NCBI GenBank assembly: GCA_040905665.1
Contig: JBBDRD010000035.1
Location: 192,927 to 256,926 of the forward strand
Origin: DASVCN01 sp040905665
GTDB taxonomy: Bacteria > Deinococcota > Deinococci > Deinococcales > Trueperaceae
Length of the DNA stretch: 64,000 nucleotides
Direction: 5' to 3'
Positions within the stretch are counted from its first letter, which is position 1; each line of letters begins with the position of its first letter. The notes beneath the pieces are model-generated. The model was not told the origin of the DNA. It made no database searches and saw nothing but the letters and a program-made list of their open reading frames with translations. A program made the translations under genes and the position numbers. This document shows, one piece after another, positions 41,239-49,189 of this stretch.

Positions 41239-42647
41239 ACCGACATCTGCATTTCATGGGCATTGGGGGCGTGAGCATGAGCGGCCTCGCCCGCCACTAC
41301 CGGGCGTGCGGTGACCACGTGAGCGGTTGCGACGCCAGTGACAGCCCCATGGTGCAGAAGCTGCGCAGCGAAGGTATCGAGGTGGCCCTGGGTCACCACT
41401 CCTCGCACATGGAAGGCGTGGACCTGCTGGTAACCACCATGGCCGTACCGCCCGGCAGCGACGAGGTACGAGCCGCACGCGAGTCAGGGATTGAGACGAT
41501 CCAACGAATCGATCTGCTCGCCAGGCTCTTCACCAGCTACCGTTCGATTGGGGTAAGCGGGACCCACGGCAAGAGCACGACCACCGGAATGATCGCACAG
41601 ATCTTCGTGGCGCTGGAATGCGACCCGTCGGTCCAACTGGGCGCCAACCTGCCAATACTTGCCGGCAACATGCTCGCCGGCAAAGGGAAGCACCTGATCG
41701 CCGAGGTGGACGAGTCGGATCCCGGCTTCGCCCGCCTGTCATCTGAAATAGCCGTGCTAATCAACCTCGAGGACGATCACATCGCGGGCGAACACAGTGA
41801 GCGGCGGAACTACCATGCCAGCCTCGAGGATCTCGAAGCTGCCGCACGAAGCTTTGCCGCCAATGCCCGGCAAGTGGTGGCGTGTGCCGACTGGCCGGCT
41901 CTCAAAAGCGTTGTGGCGGGACTCCCCTCCGTCGTGACCTACGGCCTCGCCGAAGCGGCACACTACCGCATAACGAATCTCGATCTTTCCGCCCTGGGCA
42001 GCCGCTTCACCGTTACGGCGCCCGGAAACCGCAGCGTCGTCGTGAGCCTTGGCGTGCCGGGCCTGCACAATGTTCAAAACGCGGCAGCCGCACTTGCCAC
42101 CGCCGACCTCGCCGGCCTACCACTGGTAGACGCTGCTCGCGTACTCGGCGGCTTTGCCGGGGTAGGGCGCCGTTGGCAGCGCTGGGGCGAACCGGAGGGC
42201 GCGCTGATAATAGACGATTACGCTCATCACCCAACCGAGGTCGCTGCTACATTGCGTGCCGCCCGCAACACCGGTCGACGCGTTAGGGCGGTGTTGCAAC
42301 CGCACCGCTGGATCCGTACCGCGCGTCACTGGCGGGCGCTTGCCGACGCCGCCGGACTTGCGGACGAGGTCATCGTGCTGGATGTTTATGCCGCCGGTGA
42401 AAGCGCAATTCCAGGTATTTCGGTGGACCTGATCGTCGACCGACTCCGGGCTTCGGGCCACTCGGCGGTACACCACGACCACCAATCGGCGGTCGACTAT
42501 CTCCGTCGCTCACTGGAGCCCGACGACTTGGTGATCACGCTTGGGGCGGGCGATGTGTGGAAAGTTGCCGAAGCGCTTTCCCAACAGCCTGCCGAGAGGC
42601 GATTAGCCGCCCGAAAGGTGACAGGGGCGCTAGGTGCAGATCACTGA
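41235..42647 (+). CDS. murC: UDP-MurNAc--L-alanine ligase
   Basis: A 470-residue MurC: HFMGIGGVSMSGLARHYRAC, the ATP loop SIGVSGTHGKSTTTGMIAQI, EVDESDPGFARLSSEIAVLI, NLEDDHIAGE and LIIDDYAHHPTEVAATLRAA. It adds the first amino acid to UDP-MurNAc. It overlaps murG by 4 nt and murB by 14 nt. Its end (VTGALGADH) is short, as in other members. Confidence 0.95.
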   Translation: MNRHLHFMGIGGVSMSGLARHYRACGDHVSGCDASDSPMVQKLRSEGIEVALGHHSSHMEGVDLLVTTMAVPPGSDEVRAARESGIETIQRIDLLARLFTSYRSIGVSGTHGKSTTTGMIAQIFVALECDPSVQLGANLPILAGNMLAGKGKHLIAEVDESDPGFARLSSEIAVLINLEDDHIAGEHSERRNYHASLEDLEAAARSFAANARQVVACADWPALKSVVAGLPSVVTYGLAEAAHYRITNLDLSALGSRFTVTAPGNRSVVVSLGVPGLHNVQNAAAALATADLAGLPLVDAARVLGGFAGVGRRWQRWGEPEGALIIDDYAHHPTEVAATLRAARNTGRRVRAVLQPHRWIRTARHWRALADAAGLADEVIVLDVYAAGESAIPGISVDLIVDRLRASGHSAVHHDHQSAVDYLRRSLEPDDLVITLGAGDVWKVAEALSQQPAERRLAARKVTGALGADH

Positions 42648-43467
42648 GTCCCATCGCACCACCGAGCTTTCCCGACTCACTACCTTAAGGGTGGGAGGGG
42701 CCGCCGAGTTGTGGGAGGTCGAGTCGGTGGGCGAGCTACACACCGCCACCAGTGAGCCGTTTCTGGTCATAGGCGCGGGCTCCAATGTGCTGGCGAGTGA
42801 CGAGGGCGTGCGCGAGCGGGTCGTTCGGCTGGGCCGCAGCTTCAACACCTTGAGCGAGTTTGAGGGTAAGGAGGAAATCTGGCTGGGGGCGGCAACTCCG
42901 CTGCCAGGATTGGTAAGACGTGCTCAGCAAGCGGGACTATCTGGCCTCGAGGGTCTGCTCGGCGTGCCCGCGGTGCTAGGCGGAGCGGTGGCAATGAACG
43001 CAGGCACGCGCTTTGGCGCCATTGACGATACGTTGCAGGAGGTGGAGTTGTTTGTTGACGGCTCCCTCGAGCGGCTTCCGGCAGCGGCGCTCGGCCTGGC
43101 GTACCGCCGTTCGCAACTGCCGCTGCACTCCGTAATCACCTGCGTCCGTTTTCGTCTTACACCCTCCACGCCCGAGCGGGTGCAGCGACAGATGGAGCAG
43201 GTGGACGCCGCGCGTAAGGGCCAACCCAAGAAGAAGTCGGCAGGCTGCGCCTTCAAGAATCCGCAGGGTGACAGCGCCGGCAGGCTCATCGACCAAGCAG
43301 GACTCAAGGGCCTGCGAGTCGGAGACGCGATGGTTTCCCTCGCGCATGGCAACTTCATCGTCAATATGGGCAACGCAACGTCGACGCAGGTTCTCGAACT
43401 CATCGAACTGATACGGGCCGCGGTGGGGCGCGAGCTCGATCTCGAGTGGAAGCTGTGGGGCTTCTGA
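42634..43467 (+). CDS. murB: UDP-N-acetylenolpyruvoylglucosamine reductase
   Basis: A 277-residue MurB using FAD and NADPH. TTLRVGGAAELWEVESVGEL, PFLVIGAGSNVLASDEGVRE, GLLGVPAVLGGAVAMNAGTR, a YRRSQLP site, KKSAGCAFKNPQGDSAGRLI (catalytic Cys in place of the more usual Ser) and SLAHGNFIVNMGNATSTQVL are visible. GTG 42634 lies inside murC (14-nt overlap). Its length is like type II MurB proteins. Confidence 0.94.
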   Translation: MQITESHRTTELSRLTTLRVGGAAELWEVESVGELHTATSEPFLVIGAGSNVLASDEGVRERVVRLGRSFNTLSEFEGKEEIWLGAATPLPGLVRRAQQAGLSGLEGLLGVPAVLGGAVAMNAGTRFGAIDDTLQEVELFVDGSLERLPAAALGLAYRRSQLPLHSVITCVRFRLTPSTPERVQRQMEQVDAARKGQPKKKSAGCAFKNPQGDSAGRLIDQAGLKGLRVGDAMVSLAHGNFIVNMGNATSTQVLELIELIRAAVGRELDLEWKLWGF

Positions 43468-44067
43468 ATGCGACCCTTCCTACTCATGCTCGCCCTGCTT
43501 GCGGCCGTGCTGCTCATCGGGAGTCGCTTCTACCCCTCGATCGCCACGGTGGCGGTCAGTGGCAACGCGCACTACGATCGGGAAGAGGTCATGCAGCTTG
43601 CCAACGTGTCGCCGGGCGGGCCGCTCCTGTGGGTGAACCGCTGGAACCTTTCTCGATTGGTACAAGATCCGTGGATCGAGCGGACCCGGGTGATTCGCCA
43701 TTGGCCCGATACGGTCTCGATAACGGTATGGGAGCGAACTCCCGTTATAAGCAACGGGGAGTCGAGCTGGGCTGCCGACGGAACCGTGCTGCCGGCTGTC
43801 GACCAGGAAACGCAGGCGAATTTAGTTCGGCTGAAAGGTTGGGGCAAGCCGCGTGTGGCCGAGGCCCTGGAGCTTCTCGAGCTATTGTCCCCCTTTGGGC
43901 CCAGGGTGATAAACTACTCGCCGGAAGGCTTCGACATCGATCTGACGGATACGAGCCTCTTCACGCCCAGCGTGGCTGTGCTCGAGCGTCACTGGGCCGC
44001 CTGGACGAATCAGCGAGGGAGCCGCGTGGCGGTCTACCCATGGGGAGTGAGCGAGAACCATGACTGA
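43468..44067 (+). CDS. ftsQ: FtsQ/DivIB-like division protein with POTRA domain
   Basis: A 199-residue bitopic protein: an N-terminal membrane segment (MRPFLLMLALLAAVLLIG), a POTRA domain (IATVAVSGNAHYDREEVMQL, VQDPWIERTRVIRHWPDTVS), then a beta domain. FtsQ links early and late divisome proteins. It follows murB with no spacing and overlaps ftsA by 8 nt; placement between murB and ftsA supports the call. Confidence 0.87.
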   Translation: MRPFLLMLALLAAVLLIGSRFYPSIATVAVSGNAHYDREEVMQLANVSPGGPLLWVNRWNLSRLVQDPWIERTRVIRHWPDTVSITVWERTPVISNGESSWAADGTVLPAVDQETQANLVRLKGWGKPRVAEALELLELLSPFGPRVINYSPEGFDIDLTDTSLFTPSVAVLERHWAAWTNQRGSRVAVYPWGVSENHD

Positions 44068-45286
44068 CGAACGCATCATCGTCGGCCTCGACATCGGTAC
44101 CACCAAGATCTGTACCGTTATTGGCGAGATCGCCAGCGATGGGGTGCTGGACGTAATAGGTGAAGGCACCGTACCCAGCGATGGGCTGCGCAAGGGAGTC
44201 GTCGTCAATCTCGAGAGGACCATCGAAGCGGTCCGCCATTCGATTGCCTCTGCCGAACGAGTCGCCGGAGTCGAAGTGACCAGCGCCTGGGCCGGCATCG
44301 CCGGGACCCACCTCAAGGCGCAGACGAGTCATGGGATGGCGGCGATTCGCCGTGGTCAGGAGATCAGCCGCGCGGACGTCGAACGCACCATCGAAAACGC
44401 ACGAGCGGTTCCGCTCGAAGCCAACATGGAATTCATTCACGTCATTCCACAGGAATATGTGGTCGACGGACACGACGGTATAAGGGATCCGGTAGGAATG
44501 TCGGGCGTACGCCTCGAGGTGGACGTACACATCGTTGCCGGCGCCCAGGGTCCTCTGCAGAACCTCAAGCGATGCGCCCGAGATGCCGGGGTCGATGTCG
44601 ACGGCGTTGTCGTGCAGGCCCTTGCCTCGGGCCTGGCCGTGCTCAACGAGAGCGAGCGCGAACTCACCACCCTGCTCATCGACGTGGGCGGCGGCACCAC
44701 TGACATCGGAGTGTTTCGCCGCGGCATCCTCACCCACTCGGCGGTCATACCGCTGGGCGGAGACCACATCACCCAGGACATCAGCCAACTCTTGCGTATC
44801 CCGCCGGACGAGGCCGAGCGGGTCAAGAGGCGTTACGGAGTAGCGCTGCCCGATCTGGCCGACCGTGAAGTGATCCTCGAGGTCGCCAACCCCAACTACA
44901 CCGCCTCCCTCTCCACCTTCGAGCTCGCCCAGGTCATCAAGCCCCGGGTAGTGGAAATTCTCGATCTGGTGAAGCAGAACATCGAGCAGCGCATGGGTGC
45001 GCTCGAGCTGCTCGCCGGCAACGTGGTGATTACCGGTGGCGCATCCCTCATGCCCGGCTTCGACCAGGTCGCCACCGAACGCTTCCGCCTTCCCGTTCGG
45101 GTGGGCAAGCCTCACGGCGTTTCGGGCCTTGTCGACGTTGTTGCCAGCCCCGCCCACGCAACTGCCGTTGGCCTGGTGCGTTACGGTATGCGCTTCGGAC
45201 AACCGGAGCGAGTCGCCGTTTCACGAGGCGAGCGCAATGGTGGATTCCTCACCAGCCTGCGCAACATTCTCAGAGAATTCTTTTGA
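44060..45286 (+). CDS. ftsA: Cell division actin-like protein FtsA
   Basis: A 408-residue actin-fold ATPase: IIVGLDIGTTKICTVIGEIA (phosphate 1), the SHS2 domain within about 85-165, LLIDVGGGTTDIGVFRRGIL (phosphate 2), VVITGGASLMPGFDQVATER (adenosine motif) and a C-terminal amphipathic helix (GFLTSLRNILREFF) for membrane attachment. It tethers FtsZ filaments to the membrane. Confidence 0.95.
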   Translation: MTDERIIVGLDIGTTKICTVIGEIASDGVLDVIGEGTVPSDGLRKGVVVNLERTIEAVRHSIASAERVAGVEVTSAWAGIAGTHLKAQTSHGMAAIRRGQEISRADVERTIENARAVPLEANMEFIHVIPQEYVVDGHDGIRDPVGMSGVRLEVDVHIVAGAQGPLQNLKRCARDAGVDVDGVVVQALASGLAVLNESERELTTLLIDVGGGTTDIGVFRRGILTHSAVIPLGGDHITQDISQLLRIPPDEAERVKRRYGVALPDLADREVILEVANPNYTASLSTFELAQVIKPRVVEILDLVKQNIEQRMGALELLAGNVVITGGASLMPGFDQVATERFRLPVRVGKPHGVSGLVDVVASPAHATAVGLVRYGMRFGQPERVAVSRGERNGGFLTSLRNILREFF

Positions 45287-45320
45287 TGCAGCCGCATTCG
45301 TCAGTCAGAGGAGAAGTGGC

Positions 45321-46382
45321 ATGAACAACGACAACGCCGTCATTCGCGTCATCGGCCTGGGAGGCGGCGGTAACAACGCCGTCAATCGGATGATCGAGAC
45401 AGGCCTATTGGGGGTCGAGTTCGTCGCCGCCAATACCGACGCGCAAGTACTCGCCACCTCCCTGGCGGATACCCGCATCCAGATGGGCGACCATCTAACC
45501 AAGGGACTAGGCGCTGGCGCCAATCCCGAGATCGGTGAAAAGGCCGCGGTCGAAGACCGAGACCGTATAGCCGAAGTCCTGCGCGGTTCCGATCTGGTGT
45601 TCCTAACGGCCGGAATGGGCGGCGGCACCGGCACCGGTTCCGCTCCCGTGGTGGCCGAGGTAGCCCGTGAACTCGGTGCGTTGACAGTCGCGGTAGTTAC
45701 CACCCCCTTCCAGTTCGAAGGGCCCAAGCGCACCCGTCAGTCAGAGGAAGGGTTACGCCGCCTCGAGGACAAGGTCGACGCCCTCATCGTGGTGGAAAAC
45801 CAGCGGCTGCTCTCCTCGCTCGACCGAAAGGTGAAGCTCTCCGATGCATTCCGTGTTGCCGACCGGGTTCTCTACCACGGCGTACGGGGCATCAGTGACG
45901 TGATCAACATGCCCGGACTCATCAACGTTGACTTTGCCGACGTCAAAGCCCTCCTCTCTGGCGCCGGTACGGTGCTCATGGGAATAGGGGCCGGACGCGG
46001 CGAAAACGTCGCCGAGCAGGCCGCCGAGAGCGCCACTCACTCTCCCCTGCTCTCGCGCGGGGTCGAAGGCGCGCACCACCTTCTCATCAACGTGACCGGC
46101 TCCGAAGAACTCACCCTCTTCGATGCCAACGAGATCGTCGAGAAGATCAGCGCCGCTACCGAGGTCGAAGACGTCAACGTACTTTTTGGGGTGACCTACG
46201 ACGAAGCGGCGGCCGATGAGGTACGCGTGACGGTCATCGCCGCCGGCTTCGAGCACGAACCGCGCATGAAGGTCCTGCGGCCCACCCAAATGCGCCAGAA
46301 CGCCACGGGACGCGGCTACGACCCGTCGAACTACGACATCCCGGCATTCCTTCGATACAACCCCGACGGCGCCGAGAACTGA
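45321..46382 (+). CDS. ftsZ: Cell division GTPase FtsZ
   Basis: A 353-residue tubulin-like GTPase: VIRVIGLGGGGNNAVNRMIE, the GTP loop FLTAGMGGGTGTGSAPVVAE, ADRVLYHGVRGISDVINMPG with the T7 loop NVDFADVKALLSGAGTVLMG, and a C-terminal peptide DIPAFLRYN for FtsA binding. The linker before this peptide is very short. GAGGAG lies 8 nt before ATG 45321. It ends the cluster; no sepF or ylm genes follow. Confidence 0.96.
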   Translation: MNNDNAVIRVIGLGGGGNNAVNRMIETGLLGVEFVAANTDAQVLATSLADTRIQMGDHLTKGLGAGANPEIGEKAAVEDRDRIAEVLRGSDLVFLTAGMGGGTGTGSAPVVAEVARELGALTVAVVTTPFQFEGPKRTRQSEEGLRRLEDKVDALIVVENQRLLSSLDRKVKLSDAFRVADRVLYHGVRGISDVINMPGLINVDFADVKALLSGAGTVLMGIGAGRGENVAEQAAESATHSPLLSRGVEGAHHLLINVTGSEELTLFDANEIVEKISAATEVEDVNVLFGVTYDEAAADEVRVTVIAAGFEHEPRMKVLRPTQMRQNATGRGYDPSNYDIPAFLRYNPDGAEN

Positions 46383-46390
46383 GTGACGCG

Positions 46391-46435
46391 CACCGAGTGC
46401 CCAGTCACCGAGTGCCCAGTCACCGAGTGCCCAGT
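46391..46435 (+). repeat. Three tandem 15-bp repeats after ftsZ
   Basis: CACCGAGTGCCCAGT occurs three times without spacers (46391-46405, 46406-46420, 46421-46435), starting 8 nt after the ftsZ stop. It shows no hairpin. A different 15-bp tandem repeat occupies the spacer after the RNase J gene. Confidence 0.9.
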
Positions 46436-46464
46436 ATCGAACGCCTGCAGTTGACGGTTCGCCA

Positions 46465-46992
46465 GTGAGTGGCGGGCGCAAGCGCAGCCAGGCGCGGCAA
46501 GAAGAGCGCGAGGTCCTCTATGAGGGCGCGATTCTGGACCTGGTACGGCTCGAAGGACGCTGGGACGTCGTCGAGCATTCCCCCGGGGTAGCGATCCTGG
46601 TATGTGAGGGGCGCCAGGTGCTGGGCGTTAGACAGCAGAGGCCGGCTGCCGGGCTGCGCACCTGGGAGATCCCTGCCGGTCTCGTCGACCCGGGTGAGAC
46701 ACCTGAGCAAACGGCGAACCGCGAGCTGGCCGAAGAGGTCGGGCTGGCAGGGCGTCTCACTCTGATAACCAGCATGTACACCTCTCCAGGTTTCACGGAC
46801 GAAATCGTTCACCTGTTCGAGGCGCACGATCTCGAACCCGCTCACGCCCAAGCCGATGAAGATGAGGATCTGGAGCTCGCCTGGATGGATCTCACAACTG
46901 CCTGGGAGGGCATTCGTGATGGCGCTATCGCCAGCAGCGCTCCGACGCTGGTAGCGCTGGCTTTCGCGAAGGCGAGACTCGGTCTCAAATGA
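46465..46992 (+). CDS. NUDIX hydrolase, ADP-ribose pyrophosphatase-like
   Basis: A 175-residue NUDIX protein with the full box GLVDPGETPEQTANREL followed by AEEVGL. The N-terminal strand pair (EVLYEGAILDLVRLEGRWDV) and the RQQRPAAGLRTWEIPAG segment match ADP-ribose pyrophosphatases that cut ADP-ribose to AMP and ribose phosphate. The start is GTG 46465. It overlaps ribF by 4 nt. Confidence 0.85.
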   Translation: MSGGRKRSQARQEEREVLYEGAILDLVRLEGRWDVVEHSPGVAILVCEGRQVLGVRQQRPAAGLRTWEIPAGLVDPGETPEQTANRELAEEVGLAGRLTLITSMYTSPGFTDEIVHLFEAHDLEPAHAQADEDEDLELAWMDLTTAWEGIRDGAIASSAPTLVALAFAKARLGLK

Positions 46993-47882
46993 TCGTTGTC
47001 GACAGCCCCGACAAGCTCGATATCAGCGGTGCGGTGGTATCGATCGGCAATTTCGACGGTGTCCATTGGGGTCATCGTCAGCTCCTGCAGCGCATGAACG
47101 AGTTGGCGCGGCCAGAGGGGCGGCCGACGTTGATCGTCACCTTCTTCCCGCCCTCCAAGGTGGTGTTCGGCGATCAGCCGTTCCTTAGCAGCGAGCGCGA
47201 AAAGCTCGAACTGCTGTCCGGCTTCGGCCCGGTAGCGGTGGCGATGATCCCATTCTCTCGTGACTACGCCCTCACCGACAAGAGTATTTTCCTCGATCAG
47301 CTAGTGCGATTGCATCCCAGCGCCTTCATCGTTGGCGAAGACTTCCGTTTTGGCCATAAGCGCCAGGGGACCCTGAACGATCTGAGCTTGGTAACCAGCA
47401 AACTCGAGGTGTTTGGATTGGAAACCCTCGATGGCGAGGTAGTCAAGAGCTCCACGATTCGCGAGACACTTGCCGCCGGAGACGTTGCTCATGCAGCACG
47501 CTTGCTCGGTGAGCCTTACCTGGCGATCGGCAGGGTGCGGTCCGGAGACAAGCGCGGCCGGCAGATCGACTACCCGACCGCTAATCTGGATATGCCGGAG
47601 CGCAAGGCGCTGCCCGTGGGCGTGTTCTCGGTACGAGTGGAAACCGAAGGTGCCAGCTACGGCGGTATGGCCAACAGCGGGCCTCGACCCTCCTTCCCCG
47701 ACGCGGCCCCCGCCTGCGAGGTCCACCTGTTCGACTTCGACGGCGACCTGTACGGGAGCGAGCTGCGGGTACGTTTCATCGATCGGATCCGGGGCCAGCA
47801 GAAGTTCTCCTCCCTCGACAAGTTGCGCGCCAGGCTGGACGAAGACGCCCGTATCGCCAAGGAACAGTTGGCAAGGCTGTAG
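46989..47882 (+). CDS. ribF: Bifunctional riboflavin kinase / FAD synthetase
   Basis: A 297-residue RibF: the nucleotidyltransferase domain (VVSIGNFDGVHWGHRQLLQR, FIVGEDFRFGHKRQG, SSTIRETLAAGDVAHAARLL) and the riboflavin kinase domain (GRQIDYPTANLDMPERKALP, VHLFDFDGDLYGSELRVRFI). It makes FMN and FAD. It is co-transcribed with the NUDIX gene. Confidence 0.95.
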   Translation: MIVVDSPDKLDISGAVVSIGNFDGVHWGHRQLLQRMNELARPEGRPTLIVTFFPPSKVVFGDQPFLSSEREKLELLSGFGPVAVAMIPFSRDYALTDKSIFLDQLVRLHPSAFIVGEDFRFGHKRQGTLNDLSLVTSKLEVFGLETLDGEVVKSSTIRETLAAGDVAHAARLLGEPYLAIGRVRSGDKRGRQIDYPTANLDMPERKALPVGVFSVRVETEGASYGGMANSGPRPSFPDAAPACEVHLFDFDGDLYGSELRVRFIDRIRGQQKFSSLDKLRARLDEDARIAKEQLARL

Positions 47883-48066
47883 GACATCGAGGGCAAGAGT
47901 GACCCTAGTCAGTCTCAACTTCTTCGGTTACCAGGCTCGCGAAAGACGCCTCTTCGATCGATCCCCGCGGACGCGCTCAGGAACAGCCGATGGGTGCCCT
48001 TCCAGTTGACTCAACAGCGACTCGAGGATGGCGTCCGCGGACTTCATTGCGATCCGCGCGCCATGT

Positions 48067-48318
48067 TCATCGCCAAACTTTCTGAGTGAGTCGCCCGCCG
48101 CGTCGAGTGCGCGCAACCGCCCTTCGTTCATCGCTGGGAATATCGAGGATCTCGGCGAACTTGGCACCAAGTTCGAGAGAGGGCCTCCGCTCTTCTGCCT
48201 CGATCTTTCGAACCGTGGCGGTGGAGCAGCCCGCTCGATCGGCCAGATCGCTCCGCGTGAGGCCCAGGCTCTTCCGCCGCCTTCGCAGCCAAAGACCGAA
48301 CAGCGCTTCGTCGCGCAT
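48067..48318 (-). CDS. XRE-type helix-turn-helix protein, possibly truncated by a frameshift
   Basis: An 83-residue protein starting at ATG 48318 behind AGGAG. Residues 5-62 (ALFGLWLRRRRKSLGLTRSD, CSTATVRKIEAEERRPSLEL, GAKFAEILDIPSDERRA) are an XRE helix-turn-helix of the form found at the start of larger regulators. It then runs into a basic, unpatterned end. In another frame from about 48131 to 47928 the DNA encodes a plausible helical continuation (GRLRALDAAGDSLRKFGDEH, AILESLLSQLEGHP), so the gene may be a longer regulator broken by a frameshift near 48130, or two overlapping genes. Confidence 0.65.
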   Translation of the reverse strand: MRDEALFGLWLRRRRKSLGLTRSDLADRAGCSTATVRKIEAEERRPSLELGAKFAEILDIPSDERRAVARTRRGGRLTQKVWR

Positions 48319-48454
48319 CAATCAACTCCTGATTGCCGAAATCCAGCTCGACCTCACCAACTGTAGCACCGCCTGTAACAGTAAATAGACTTTGCTCACT
48401 TGGGGTCGATTGTCCGTGTTCTGTCGGCATTGGCGCCGACGCTATACTCGCCTC

Positions 48455-49189
48455 ATGCTCATCTACGGAAAGAACGCCGTCAGCGAAGCTCTCGAACAGG
48501 GTCAGGCCGAGCTCGTGATGGTAGCACTGGGGGTGCGCGAATCCACGGTGCGCGAAATAGAGAAGCTCGCGCGCCGGGCCAGGGTGCCTGTCGAACGAGT
48601 GCCACGAATCCAACTCGACCAGGCCCTCAAGACCACCGCTCACCAGGGGGTTGTCGCCGAACTGCCGGAGCTGCGTTTCGCCGCTGAGGAGGCTCCCTTC
48701 GATCTGGCTGCACAACGCGGGGAGCGTCTTCTGCTGGTGCTGCTCGACCACGTGCAAGACCCACGCAACTATGGGGCCATCATCCGTAGTGCCGAAGTAC
48801 TTGGCGCACACGGGGTCGTTACCGAGGAACGGCGCAGCGCTCCCCTTTCGGCGGTAGTTGCCAAGACGGCTGCTGGCGCCACCGCTCATCTTCCGGTCGT
48901 GCAGGTGAAGAACCTGGCACGCTACATGGACGACCTGAAAGCTCGGAACGTTTGGATCTACGGTGCCGATGCCGGTTCTTCCACGACTCCGGGACTGATC
49001 GACTGGGACCGCGACGCGGCGCTCGTGATCGGCTCGGAGGGGAGCGGCCTGCGGCGCCTGGTGCGCGAGAAGTGCGACGAGGTGGTGGGCATCGAAACCA
49101 GGGGCCGGGTCTCCTCGCTCAACGCCTCGGTGGCCGCCGGTGTTCTTCTTTACGCCGTGCAACTGGGCCGCGCGAAAGCGGCGCGTTAG
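48455..49189 (+). CDS. rlmB: 23S rRNA (guanosine 2'-O) methyltransferase, RlmB/TrmH family
   Basis: A 244-residue SpoU methyltransferase: an N-terminal substrate domain (LIYGKNAVSEALEQGQAELV) and the knotted SAM domain with LLLVLLDHVQDPRNYGAIIR, ALVIGSEGSGLRRLVREKCD and IETRGRVSSLNASVAAGVLL. RlmB modifies G2251 of 23S rRNA; related TrmH enzymes modify tRNA. TATACT at 48443-48448 ends 6 nt before ATG 48455, so the start is leaderless. The S9 peptidase gene follows with no gap. Confidence 0.9.
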   Translation: MLIYGKNAVSEALEQGQAELVMVALGVRESTVREIEKLARRARVPVERVPRIQLDQALKTTAHQGVVAELPELRFAAEEAPFDLAAQRGERLLLVLLDHVQDPRNYGAIIRSAEVLGAHGVVTEERRSAPLSAVVAKTAAGATAHLPVVQVKNLARYMDDLKARNVWIYGADAGSSTTPGLIDWDRDAALVIGSEGSGLRRLVREKCDEVVGIETRGRVSSLNASVAAGVLLYAVQLGRAKAAR

